Below are positions 1 through 7,312 of a DNA stretch of 10,242 nt, in pieces (positions within the stretch are counted from its first letter, which is position 1; the number at the start of each line of letters is the position of its first letter). Below the pieces are notes generated by a model that worked only from the letters and a program-made list of their open reading frames with translations, was not told the origin of the DNA and made no database searches. Source of the DNA: Rickettsiales bacterium (GTDB lineage Bacteria > Pseudomonadota > Alphaproteobacteria > Rickettsiales > UBA1997); assembly GCA_947455845.1 (NCBI GenBank), contig CANGQE010000028.1, forward strand, positions 1 through 10,242. Direction: 5' to 3'. The translations under genes were made by a program, and so were the position numbers.

Positions 1-1113
1 ACCAAGTCCAAAAATTGAACTAGGGAAAATTTCTAAATCAAAAATGGGCAGAAAAATTAGCGTCGAAGTGATAAAAAGATTGTCCGCAATGGAGAATTTT
101 TTTGAGGCAAAAAGATCAAACAAAAACTTCAAGAAACAAGTAGTAGCAATGGCGTAGAAGGTAACAATTTGGTCAACAGTGCCAATATTTTCTATCAACA
201 TTAATGTTGAGGCTGCAGCACAGAATAAGGCGAGACTTTTATCGTCAGCGCTGAATTTGTGACGGGAAAAAATCAGAAAAATAAAACCGAAAACTGTAGC
301 CCTTGAAGCAACGTGACGCAGAGAATTTTCAAAAAATATCTTAGGATTATTATAAGCCGAGTAAGTCTGGGACCACATCGGAGTCATAAATTCAAAAAAT
401 TCGGGAGTGAATTTTAGCATTAGAAAGAGGTAAACTACACCAACTAAACCCATTACCAATTTGTCCAATTCCAAGAAAAACTTGAGAGATTTTTTCTGAG
501 AAAATTTGTAAAACTCGATGAATAAAATGAAAATAATGTAATGTGGTTTCACACAGGGAATTAGACCCATCAAGCATCCGCGCAGGATTAGCTCATTTCT
601 TGTAAAGCCAGTTTTTCTGCCGAAAGAAAATGCAATGTAAGGAAAAAGCAAGATTAGTAACAAACTGGTTTTAGTACCAAATTCACCGATTTCCAAAGCG
701 TAAGGACGCAAGAAAAAACCAATAAAAAAACTGACTAGAATGAGATTATAATGAGCCTTATTTTGATAAATCCCGCTGCTCTTAAGAATTTTTGCCGACA
801 GCAAAATTGACAAAACCGCAAAAAGATTAATGCAAATTTCCGACATTATAATCGGGTTTAAATGCAGCATTTGCGATAGTTGGTACTGAAGCGCGTAAAA
901 GTAAAAAGAGATCGGAAAATTGCTCTCAAAAAAATCGTAGTAATATTTGCCACCCTTGGCAACTTTAGCACCAATGCTGAGATAAACTCCCGTATCCGCA
1001 CCAATGTCGATTAGGGAGCGAAAAAAAATACTCAGCAGCAAAATCACCAAGCAGGAAATTTGTAAAAAAATTCGCGAGCCCAAGAATTCTGCAAAAAAAT
1101 TCTCACTCTTCAT
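1..1113 (-). CDS. GT-C-like membrane glycosyltransferase paralog A (3' end beyond window)
   Basis: Reading down from the ATG at 1113-1111 gives 371 uninterrupted codons to the left edge. The neighbouring paralogs have 640-650 codons, so roughly 270 codons lie outside. The protein begins MKSENFFAEF, followed by a membrane segment (about 15-33) and a first loop with GADTG (Asp40), where the other copies have G-x-D-S-A. It then shows YYYDFFESNFP (57-67), a G-E-F-G-T-K motif, K-P-H-Y and K-F-T-P-E-F-F-E-F, all shared with the copies upstream. The family layout suggests a periplasm-facing GT-C glycosyltransferase using a lipid-linked sugar; substrate and acceptor cannot be told. Its ATG lies inside the end of copy B (11-nt overlap, no clear Shine-Dalgarno sequence), so translational coupling is likely. 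The DSA to DTG change keeps the presumed catalytic Asp. The family call is inference from motif layout; that the frame is coding is well supported by similarity to copies B and C. Confidence 0.8.
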   Translation of the reverse strand, partial: MKSENFFAEFLGSRIFLQISCLVILLLSIFFRSLIDIGADTGVYLSIGAKVAKGGKYYYDFFESNFPISFYFYALQYQLSQMLHLNPIIMSEICINLFAVLSILLSAKILKSSGIYQNKAHYNLILVSFFIGFFLRPYALEIGEFGTKTSLLLILLFPYIAFSFGRKTGFTRNELILRGCLMGLIPCVKPHYIIFILFIEFYKFSQKKSLKFFLELDKLVMGLVGVVYLFLMLKFTPEFFEFMTPMWSQTYSAYNNPKIFFENSLRHVASRATVFGFIFLIFSRHKFSADDKSLALFCAAASTLMLIENIGTVDQIVTFYAIATTCFLKFLFDLFASKKFSIADNLFITSTLIFLPIFDLEIFPSSIFGLG

Positions 1114-3025
1114 TTTTTCTAGCGTAGATTTCAAAATCATAATTCAGTCGGTAAATAGGGAGATCTAGATTGCGCAGCTCAGCAATTTCTTTAATGGCAA
1201 AGAAGCTTCCGGCAAAATGGTAATTTTCTAAAAAGTCTTTTTTAAATTCCTTGTCATGAAAATAATTTTCTAAAAAGCCAATTCTGCACGGATCATTTTT
1301 ATAAACGAAAATAATTTTCATATTTTTGTTTTTGATCTGCTTTTTTACATCGTTGAAAAAATAATTTAGAACAAAATCTTTGCTGCTTTTGTCGTCGCTG
1401 TGACGCTCAAAAAACCCGTCGCCGATATTGGCATACAAGACTCCCGCAGTATGATTTAGGTAATTATTTACTTTGCCCAAATAAGTTAAAGCAGGGAATG
1501 ATTCAGAAATAAAGTAAGACCAAATTGAAATTTGATCGCTGTCATTTTTGAGATTGGCTTTGGAATAACTGATGATTTTATCGCTGAGGAAGTCGGGACT
1601 TTTAAAAATATAATCTCCGCGATAGGCACTGGTAATGGAGGTGAGGAGGTAGGACGCAATACTGAAAATTAGGATAAACTGTGCGCAGGCGAAAGGGGTA
1701 GAGAAGCTTTTCTTATTTCTTTGGTTAAAAAATAAGAAAATGAGGAAGGCTATTTCAGAAAAAGCCATGAAGGCATTTTGATTAATGGTAGCGATTTTGA
1801 TTGCGATTGCGAGAGCTAGGATGAAGGCGGTAAGAGAGAATACTAAAGCTAGTAAGGGACGTGTTCCAGTTCTAAATCGGCCTAAGATGATGATGGTTAG
1901 AGCAATAACCCACCACGGTAAAGTTGTTTTGGTTAGAGTTAAAATCGAGCTCGGTTCAAAGATCAAAAAAACCGTCAACAAAATGACGGGAATTTTGATT
2001 CTTGAAAAATCAAAATTCTTGGATTTGGTAAAATCGTAAAAAATCTTAATAAAAACTGGAATAGTTAAAGCTGAGAAACAAGCCTCCTGATCAACACTAC
2101 CAAGGTTTTCTAGCAAGATTATTAAAGAAGCAGCACTAAAAACTAAAAATAATATTCTATCTTCGGCAGTAAATTTCTGTTTTAGAAAAACCAAAAAAAA
2201 CCCAGCAAAAAAAATAATTTTGGAAGAGAAATGGTGTAAAATATTTTTCCAAAAATAGCTCAGATCATTGTACACGTAGTAAACAAAGGAGGACATCGGA
2301 ATAATAAATTCAAAAAATTCGGGAGTAAATTTTAGCATTAAAAGCAAATAAACCAAGCCCACTGCACCTATTACCAGCTTGTCTAATTCCAAGAAAAACT
2401 TCAGGGATTTTTTTTGCCAAAAGCGGTCGATTTCAATTAATAGCGGCAAGAAAATGTAATGAGGCTTGAGGCAACAAAGCATACCAGCGCAGGTTCCACG
2501 CCATATTAAATCAGTTTTAGTAAGAGCGGCTTTTCTAGCAAAAGAATAAGAAAGGTAAGGAAAAAACAGCGCCAGAAGAAAGCTCACTTTGGTCACAAAT
2601 TCATTAGCTTCTAAAGCGTGAATTCTTAAAAAAAATCCTAAGGCGAAAGAGATGATTAATAAATTTTGATGATCCTGCCGTAAAGTAGATTTAGCAAGGA
2701 TCCGTGCCGAACAAAATAGCGAAATAATTCCCAACAAATTAACAAAAAAATCCGCAGTAATTAGTGGATTAATATTTAATAATTTGGCCAAGAAATAGGG
2801 AATAACAGTAATCCACAAAGTAAGTGGAAAATTACTTTCAAAGAAATCGTAATAATATTTGCCGCCACGGGCTATTTTTGCCGCCAAATCAATATTTACA
2901 GCGCTGTCTCCTCCCACATCAATCCTCGAGCGCAAAAAAATGCTAAGCAAAAAAATTACCGCAAGAGTGACCTTTAGAAAAAAATGCGACTTAAAAAGAT
3001 CTTCAATAAAATTTTTATTCTGCAT
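1103..3025 (-). CDS. GT-C-like membrane glycosyltransferase paralog B (640 aa, intact)
   Basis: This is the intact reference copy of the array. It has about 13-15 hydrophobic segments between residues 16 and 465, then a soluble C-terminal domain (about 470-640). Visible motifs: GGDSA in the first loop (Asp40), YYYDFFESNFP (57-67), NEFVTK (141-146), KPHY (187-190), and in the tail CRIGFLENYF (580-589) and DFEIYAR (630-636). An acidic residue in the first external loop followed by G-x-x-Y-x-D-F-F-E-x-N-x-P resembles PMT/ArnT/Rgt-type GT-C enzymes, which move sugars from polyprenyl phosphate carriers at the outer face of the inner membrane. Acceptor and sugar are unknown. The ATG at 3025 overlaps the end of copy C by 11 nt (ATGCAGAATAA), and its own TGA overlaps the ATG of copy A by 11 nt. 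No strong ribosome site precedes it. It could also be a polymerase- or ligase-like integral membrane protein without transferase activity; the family call is moderate. Confidence 0.85.
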   Translation of the reverse strand: MQNKNFIEDLFKSHFFLKVTLAVIFLLSIFLRSRIDVGGDSAVNIDLAAKIARGGKYYYDFFESNFPLTLWITVIPYFLAKLLNINPLITADFFVNLLGIISLFCSARILAKSTLRQDHQNLLIISFALGFFLRIHALEANEFVTKVSFLLALFFPYLSYSFARKAALTKTDLIWRGTCAGMLCCLKPHYIFLPLLIEIDRFWQKKSLKFFLELDKLVIGAVGLVYLLLMLKFTPEFFEFIIPMSSFVYYVYNDLSYFWKNILHHFSSKIIFFAGFFLVFLKQKFTAEDRILFLVFSAASLIILLENLGSVDQEACFSALTIPVFIKIFYDFTKSKNFDFSRIKIPVILLTVFLIFEPSSILTLTKTTLPWWVIALTIIILGRFRTGTRPLLALVFSLTAFILALAIAIKIATINQNAFMAFSEIAFLIFLFFNQRNKKSFSTPFACAQFILIFSIASYLLTSITSAYRGDYIFKSPDFLSDKIISYSKANLKNDSDQISIWSYFISESFPALTYLGKVNNYLNHTAGVLYANIGDGFFERHSDDKSSKDFVLNYFFNDVKKQIKNKNMKIIFVYKNDPCRIGFLENYFHDKEFKKDFLENYHFAGSFFAIKEIAELRNLDLPIYRLNYDFEIYARKNEE

Positions 3026-3953
3026 TATTTCTCACATAAATTTCAAAGTCGTAAACTGTTTTATAGCTAGGCAAATCAGTGACCGGCTTATTATTTTTAA
3101 CTTCCTGCGATAAAAAAATTCTTCCGTCAAAATGGTAATTTTCTAAAAAGATTTTTTTAAACTCGGGATCGTAGAAATAATTTTCTAAAAAGCTGATTTT
3201 GCAGAGATCCCCTCTATCGACAAAAATAATTTTCATACTTTTGCTCCTAACCTGCTTTTTTACATTATCAAAAAGATAATTCATCGTAAAAAACCCACTT
3301 CCTTTGTTGTTGTCGTCGCGCTGCAACTCAAAAAATCTTAATCCGATATTGGAATATAAAAAACCGACCGAACTATTAATATTATTATTTTCTTTTCCTA
3401 AATAAATGATGGGTAGCAATGATTCAGAAATGAAGTAAGTCCAGATAGAAATTTGATCACTTTCACTTTTAAGATTCGCTCTTGAATAACCAATAATGTT
3501 ATCACTTAGAAGATGTGAAGTTTTAGAAATATTCTGCCAGTTGTAGGCGTTGGCAATCGATACTAAGTAGGATGCTGTGAGATTTAGAATTAACGCAAAT
3601 TTAAAAAAAACAAAAGCTGAAGAAAATTTTGGATGATAATTTTTTCTAACTTTTTCGTAGAGAGAAAATATGATGAGGAAAGCAATCAGGATAAAAAGAA
3701 TGAAATTATTTTGATTGGCAGCAACAAGTTTTATTGTAAGAACGAACAATGCAGCAAAGGCTAAAAGCAGAGCTATTAACACTACTTTTGGGGACAGTGG
3801 AAGGGATAATTTTATGCATCCTTTGCGTAAATCTTGATAAAAATTAGCAATAATAATTGCCGTTATTATCCAGCAGAAAAGATTGGTTTCCATAAAAACC
3901 AGCATAGAACGCGGCTCCCAAATCATGAAAATCAGTAAAAATCCAAATAGCAA
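3015..3953 (-). CDS. C-terminal half of paralog C (312 aa from the next ATG)
   Basis: This is the open stretch from the first ATG after the TAG. It corresponds to residues 339-650 of the full-length gene: about four or five membrane segments, then the family's soluble C-terminal domain with SIWTYFISES, CKISFLENYFYDPEFKK and DFEIYVRNN. The true homologous region begins 51 codons upstream, directly after the TAG at 4107, so this ATG (inside a helix) is probably not a natural start. No ribosome site is visible before it. Its end overlaps the start of copy B by 11 nt (3015-3025). If ribosomes do not reach this end, coupling to copies B and A could be weakened. Confidence 0.55.
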   Translation of the reverse strand: MLFGFLLIFMIWEPRSMLVFMETNLFCWIITAIIIANFYQDLRKGCIKLSLPLSPKVVLIALLLAFAALFVLTIKLVAANQNNFILFILIAFLIIFSLYEKVRKNYHPKFSSAFVFFKFALILNLTASYLVSIANAYNWQNISKTSHLLSDNIIGYSRANLKSESDQISIWTYFISESLLPIIYLGKENNNINSSVGFLYSNIGLRFFELQRDDNNKGSGFFTMNYLFDNVKKQVRSKSMKIIFVDRGDLCKISFLENYFYDPEFKKIFLENYHFDGRIFLSQEVKNNKPVTDLPSYKTVYDFEIYVRNNAE

Positions 3954-4106
3954 TTTGTTCTGATTAAATTCGAAAGTTTTTGATCTGATAGAGTCGTAGA
4001 AAATCTTGACAAAAATGAAAGTTACTAGAGATGAGAAACAAGCCTCTCGATCAAGACTACCAAGACCTTCAGAAAGTATGATTAGAGATGCAGCAAGAAA
4101 AGTTAA

Positions 4107-4967
4107 CTATAAAATTCTGTCTTCATGAGCAAACTTTTTTCTTAAAAAAACCAAAAAAAATCCACTGAAAAAAATGATTTTTGAAGAAAGGTGGTAGATA
4201 ACTCTACCCCAGAAGTCAGATATTTTAACATAGGGACCGTAGATGCTAGACCACATCGGCACCATAAATTCAAAAAATTCAGGAGTGAATTTTAGCATTA
4301 AAAGCAAATATCCCAAACCAATTACCACTATTAATAATTTGTCCAATTCCACGAAAAACCTGAGAGATTTTTTTTGTCGGAAGCGATCAATTTCAATTAA
4401 TAATGGTAGAAAAATGTAATGCGGCTTAAGGCAGGGAATTAGACCAGCAAAGATTCCACGCCAGATTAGCTCAGCGGTGGTAAGAGGATTTTTTCTAGCA
4501 AACGAAAATGAGATGTAAGGAAAAGCCGGTAATAAACAGAAGCTGGTTTTAGTGGCAAATTCATTCACTGGCAAAGCATGGACTCTTAAAAAAAATCCCA
4601 AAGCAAATGAGCTAATAATTAGGTTTTGATGGTCTATACGCAGAGTAGATTCTTTTAGAATTCGCGCCGAAAAAAATAGCGAAAGAATCCCAAGCAAATT
4701 AATAAAAATGTCAGAACTGACGATGGGGCTAATATTTAGGAATTGGGAGATGCGGTAAGGAATGACGTAGATCCAGAATGACAGCGGAAAATTACTTTCA
4801 AAAAAATCGTAGTAATATCGACCTTCCTTTGAAATCTTTGCCGCCAGATTAATTTGGAATGCACTATCTCCACCGATGTCGATCCGAGATCGCAAGAAAA
4901 TGCTGATTAAAAAAATTAAGGCACAAGCCACAAATGATGAATTTTTATTTTCCCAAAAATTTTTCAT
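4107..4967 (-). CDS. N-terminal half of paralog C (286 aa before the TAG)
   Basis: This is what would be made if the TAG is obeyed. It holds membrane segments from about residue 11 onward and every loop motif expected near the active site of a GT-C enzyme: GGDSA with Asp34, YYYDFFESNFP (51-61), NEFATK (135-140), KPHY (181-184) and KFTPEFFEF. It ends HEDRIL, at the entry of a membrane helix, and lacks all later helices and the periplasmic tail. A free product of this shape is not a known stand-alone form of the family, so it is more likely half of a broken gene than an independent protein. The start is set by the abutting stop of copy D (TAAATG, zero spacing) and matches the starts of copies A and B relative to the first helix. 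Confidence 0.6.
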   Translation of the reverse strand: MKNFWENKNSSFVACALIFLISIFLRSRIDIGGDSAFQINLAAKISKEGRYYYDFFESNFPLSFWIYVIPYRISQFLNISPIVSSDIFINLLGILSLFFSARILKESTLRIDHQNLIISSFALGFFLRVHALPVNEFATKTSFCLLPAFPYISFSFARKNPLTTAELIWRGIFAGLIPCLKPHYIFLPLLIEIDRFRQKKSLRFFVELDKLLIVVIGLGYLLLMLKFTPEFFEFMVPMWSSIYGPYVKISDFWGRVIYHLSSKIIFFSGFFLVFLRKKFAHEDRIL

Positions 4968-7139
4968 TTATTTTCTGATATAAACCTCAACATCGCGCTC
5001 AATAAAATCAGAGCCTCCAGTAGCTGAGAAATTTTGACCGTCGTTGAAAAATTCTACCTTCTTTTCACTCGGATTAACCTTAATGATGCGATTAAGAAAA
5101 ACGTAATTTTGTAAAAAATTTTTCTTAAATTCAGGATCATAAAAATAATATTCCAAAAACCCGATGCGACATTGACCATCAAAAATATTGCTCTTGATCT
5201 CAACAAAAATCAGTTGGTTTTTAGTATTTTGCAATTGCCCCTTCAATCTTGAAAATAGATAGTTTTCAGCCTCAGACATTGCATTTGGATCATCAATCTT
5301 ACTGTAAAGCGGAAGTAGCTGCGAGGATGGTAAATGATTTTCTTTTTTTAAGTAATTAATCATGGGATAGGTTCCAGAAATAGAGCTAGAAATAATCGTT
5401 AAATCTTCATCATTTACGACGTCATTTTTTATTATTTTGATCATTTGGTCATTCACGTGATTGGGTGATTTATTAGGGTGAATACCAAAAATTGCCGCTA
5501 AATGCAGACTGATAAAATAAGATAAAACCGTAAAAATAACACAGGCCGAAAGGCGTGAGAATTTTTCAGTGGCAAAGAATTTTTCGTGCAGATTCTGGTA
5601 GAATACGATCATCAAAATAAAAATTACCGCCGAGATTGGCCAAGCAAATTTGTTGGTGGTATGGTTAAAGGAAAGACCAATGCTAAAGGCTACTAAGGCC
5701 AGAAAACAGAGCCATGAAACTAGATTGCGCTGGAAAAAGAATTTGGTAGCAACTTCTGCTTTCTTCGACAGTCTCAGGGTGACGCTACCAGCAGGCAAAG
5801 TAATGTTCCCTAAAGTCCTACGCCACTGCACTGATAATGCCACCGCAAAAATCCACCAAAAAGCACAAAAATTAAAAGCAGTTGCAACAAAAAAATTGCG
5901 ATCAAACTGCGGCGCCAGAAGAATTAGTAGCGCCAAAAACCAATCTTTTTTCCAATCAATTTGGCGGTTCTTAATAATCGTAAAAATCAGCAAAAATAAA
6001 AATGGCAAAGAGAGTGAATAAAGCACAAACCTTTGATCCTCACCCCCCATTACTTCTAAAATTATAACTAAAGCAGCAGCGAGAGTAGCAAGAAAAAATG
6101 GTTGTAGAAAATATGATTTTTTTACCAAAGAAAAACTTAAAACAATCAGCGTCAGGATCGGAAACAGATCCTCCTTCAACATTAATAATATTTTAAAATA
6201 TTGTGATTTGTAGTAAACTGAGGAGAAGTGAGAAATAGCTGATACGTAGTCGGTAAAGCATGTAAATAAGATTAGTAAGTATCCCGCTAACGCCAACAAA
6301 GTGACGTAATTTACCGAGCGGAAAGCCGGTTTCAGAGACTTATTTTTAAAAAGTTTTGTCAGTTCAAAAATAATTACCAAAATTCCGTAATGCGGTTTTA
6401 AACAGAAGAGCGCAGCAGCCAGCAACCCATTGTAGATTTGGTCAGATTTTTCTAACTCGGATTCTTTGAGAAATTGGTAGGAGATGTAGGGAAAAGCAAA
6501 AGCTAAAAAATAAGTCGATTTAGTGGCAAATTCATTGTATTGTAAAGTCAGAACCCGCAGAAAAAAACCAACAGCAAAACTTAGAATTATTAAATTGAAA
6601 ATGGTTTGATCCTTGGACTCATCTGATCTGGATAGAATTTTAGCTGAAAAATAAAGCGAAAAAACTCCGACCAAATTAACAAAGATTTCTGTAAAAATTA
6701 TTGGACTAGCGCCAAGAATTTTTGCCAAAAAAACCGGAATTATCGTGAATAAAAAAGATAAAGGCAGGTTATTTTCAAAGAAATCTTGGTAATATTTCCC
6801 TCCATTGAGCATCTTCTGAGCAATCTCTAAATAAACCGCCGAATCGTGGCCAATATCACGGGTTGACCTCACTAGAACACTGATTGCAACAATAATTAAG
6901 CATCCAAAAAAAGCGCAAGATTTTGCCGAAAAAACTCTGCTAAAAAAATCCATCGTCATCAACAACTTTTTCAGAAAGAAATTTTCCAGTCTCTGACCTA
7001 AAATTAACCTTTTTTCTTCAATATTTTTTTGGATTTTAAGGGTATCAATCGGCATTAAATAATAATTTATTTTTGAAAAAATTATGTGCTTATCTCTCAA
7101 GTGTTTATCTCTCAAGGTGAGAATTTTAAGCCTAGGCAC
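4968..7139 (-). CDS. GT-C-like membrane glycosyltransferase paralog D (first gene of the array)
   Basis: This is the most divergent copy and the promoter-proximal one. It shares DIGHDSA (95-101, Asp99 aligned with Asp40 of copy B), YYQDFFENNLP (116-126), NEFATK (202-207), KPHY (248-251), and the tail motifs CRIGFLEYYFYDPEFKK and DVEVYIR. About 13 or more hydrophobic segments precede the soluble C-terminal domain. Residues 451-465 (GSVTLRLSKKAEVAT) come from a palindromic dispersed repeat inserted in a hydrophilic loop; copies B and C have shorter loops there. The start is uncertain. GTG 7139 has an AAGGAAG Shine-Dalgarno-like match 9 nt upstream, but gives about 60 residues absent from the paralogs. 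ATG 7055 (M29) and ATG 6959 (M61) are alternatives, and M61 fits the paralog N-termini best. It ends TAA immediately before the ATG of copy C. The family call is inference from motif layout. Confidence 0.8.
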   Translation of the reverse strand: MPRLKILTLRDKHLRDKHIIFSKINYYLMPIDTLKIQKNIEEKRLILGQRLENFFLKKLLMTMDFFSRVFSAKSCAFFGCLIIVAISVLVRSTRDIGHDSAVYLEIAQKMLNGGKYYQDFFENNLPLSFLFTIIPVFLAKILGASPIIFTEIFVNLVGVFSLYFSAKILSRSDESKDQTIFNLIILSFAVGFFLRVLTLQYNEFATKSTYFLAFAFPYISYQFLKESELEKSDQIYNGLLAAALFCLKPHYGILVIIFELTKLFKNKSLKPAFRSVNYVTLLALAGYLLILFTCFTDYVSAISHFSSVYYKSQYFKILLMLKEDLFPILTLIVLSFSLVKKSYFLQPFFLATLAAALVIILEVMGGEDQRFVLYSLSLPFLFLLIFTIIKNRQIDWKKDWFLALLILLAPQFDRNFFVATAFNFCAFWWIFAVALSVQWRRTLGNITLPAGSVTLRLSKKAEVATKFFFQRNLVSWLCFLALVAFSIGLSFNHTTNKFAWPISAVIFILMIVFYQNLHEKFFATEKFSRLSACVIFTVLSYFISLHLAAIFGIHPNKSPNHVNDQMIKIIKNDVVNDEDLTIISSSISGTYPMINYLKKENHLPSSQLLPLYSKIDDPNAMSEAENYLFSRLKGQLQNTKNQLIFVEIKSNIFDGQCRIGFLEYYFYDPEFKKNFLQNYVFLNRIIKVNPSEKKVEFFNDGQNFSATGGSDFIERDVEVYIRK
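5745..5789 (-). repeat. In-frame palindromic dispersed repeat inside paralog D
   Basis: A 45-bp segment is bounded by the inverted repeats GGTAGC (5745-5750) and GCTACC (5784-5789). On the minus strand its core reads GTCACCCTGAGACTGTCGAA, close to the widespread dispersed repeat whose usual form is GTCACCCTGAGCTTGTCGAA. It is exactly 15 codons, in frame, and encodes GSVTLRLSKKAEVAT; the usual form translates as VTLSLSK. It sits in a loop between membrane segments where copies B and C are shorter. Such insertions resemble the Rickettsia palindromic elements that are tolerated within coding genes. The sequence match is from memory of the repeat family. Confidence 0.65.
7086..7115. repeat. Tandem 15-bp duplication in the leader or N-terminus of paralog D
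   Basis: Units at 7086-7100 and 7101-7115 differ at one base (GTGCTTATCTCTCAA and GTGTTTATCTCTCAA). If the GTG start of copy D is used, they encode the doubled L-R-D-K-H at residues 9-18. If a later ATG is used, they lie in the 5' leader. Confidence 0.75.
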
Positions 7140-7312
7140 TAAGAATTGCTTCCTTTGAGGGGAAAAGTGCCCGTATTAATTACACTATCTCTGATGGCAA
7201 TTAAATTAATCAGCACTTCTATCGCTCCCAATATAACAAAATCCATCTTGAATATTTATCTAAGCGCCTAGAATCACAAATACTCCTTATTTAATCCCAA
7301 TAATTATTACTC
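7140..7312. promoter_or_regulatory. Divergent gap between paralog D and icd
   Basis: This 173-bp AT-rich gap must hold promoters for both directions, or 353 bp (6960-7312) if paralog D starts at its third candidate. On the plus strand, TTGAAT (7248-7253) and TAGAAT (7269-7274) with a 15-nt spacer are the best promoter-like pair for icd, though the spacing is short. On the minus strand, a TTGCCA followed by an AT-rich TAATTAATAC stretch is only a weak candidate. I see no operator palindrome or riboswitch that I can support. Confidence 0.35.
7149..7155 (-). promoter_or_regulatory. Shine-Dalgarno-like site for the GTG start of paralog D
   Basis: The minus strand reads AAGGAAG, six of seven bases of the AAGGAGG consensus, 9 nt before the GTG at 7139-7137. 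It is the clearest ribosome-site match seen near any start in the window, and the main argument for the long form of paralog D against the ATGs at 7055 and 6959. Confidence 0.45.

Larger units (their letters stand above)
386..4300 (-). repeat. Direct repeat: 37-bp near-identical block in copies A, B and C
   Basis: Blocks at 386-422, 2304-2340 and 4264-4300 are 37 nt long. A differs from B at one position, A from C at one, and B from C at two. They encode L-M-L-K-F-T-P-E-F-F-E-F on the minus strand and recur every 1.92-1.96 kb, the gene spacing. The nucleotide match, including third positions, exceeds that of much of the surrounding gene. This suggests recent duplication or gene conversion, and makes the blocks possible sites of homologous recombination. 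Confidence 0.7.
3015..4967 (-). pseudogene. GT-C-like membrane glycosyltransferase paralog C, split by one in-frame TAG
   Basis: Copies B and C align from end to end. C runs from ATG 4967 to TAA 3015 in one frame (650 codons), but codon 287 is TAG (4109-4107). Around it, copy B reads EDRILFLVFSAAS where C reads EDRIL-stop-LTFLAAS, so the stop replaces one residue of a membrane helix. After it the frame continues with family sequence (residues 288-338: GLGSLDREACFSSL and onward) before the next ATG. There is no insertion, deletion or homopolymer at the site. The first-loop Asp (GGDSA, Asp34), NEFATK (135-140), KPHY (181-184) and the C-terminal CKISFLENYF and DFEIYVR motifs are intact. The start follows directly on the stop of copy D (TAAATG). 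It may be a recent nonsense mutation, a sequencing error or a read-through gene; the rest shows no decay. Confidence 0.75.

Noticed and set aside
392..577. 61-codon minus-strand open frame
   Set aside because: It is another frame within paralog A, whose 371-codon frame carries the family motifs K-P-H-Y and K-F-T-P-E-F-F-E-F.
1785..2039. 84-codon plus-strand open frame rich in Arg and Lys
   Set aside because: It lies antisense to the conserved middle of paralog B, has no ribosome site and shows no recognisable domain.
3954..4106. Frameshift or insertion between the two halves of paralog C
   Set aside because: Direct translation of this stretch in the same frame gives continuous family sequence; the only lesion is the TAG at 4107-4109.
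5650..6021. 123-codon plus-strand open frame antisense to paralog D
   Set aside because: Composition is biased to Lys/Arg/Ala as expected from the complement of a membrane gene; the minus-strand frame carries all family motifs.
1..7139. Genetic code in which TAG is sense
   Set aside because: If TAG were commonly read as an amino acid, further in-frame TAG codons would be expected among the thousands of codons in this window; only one is seen.
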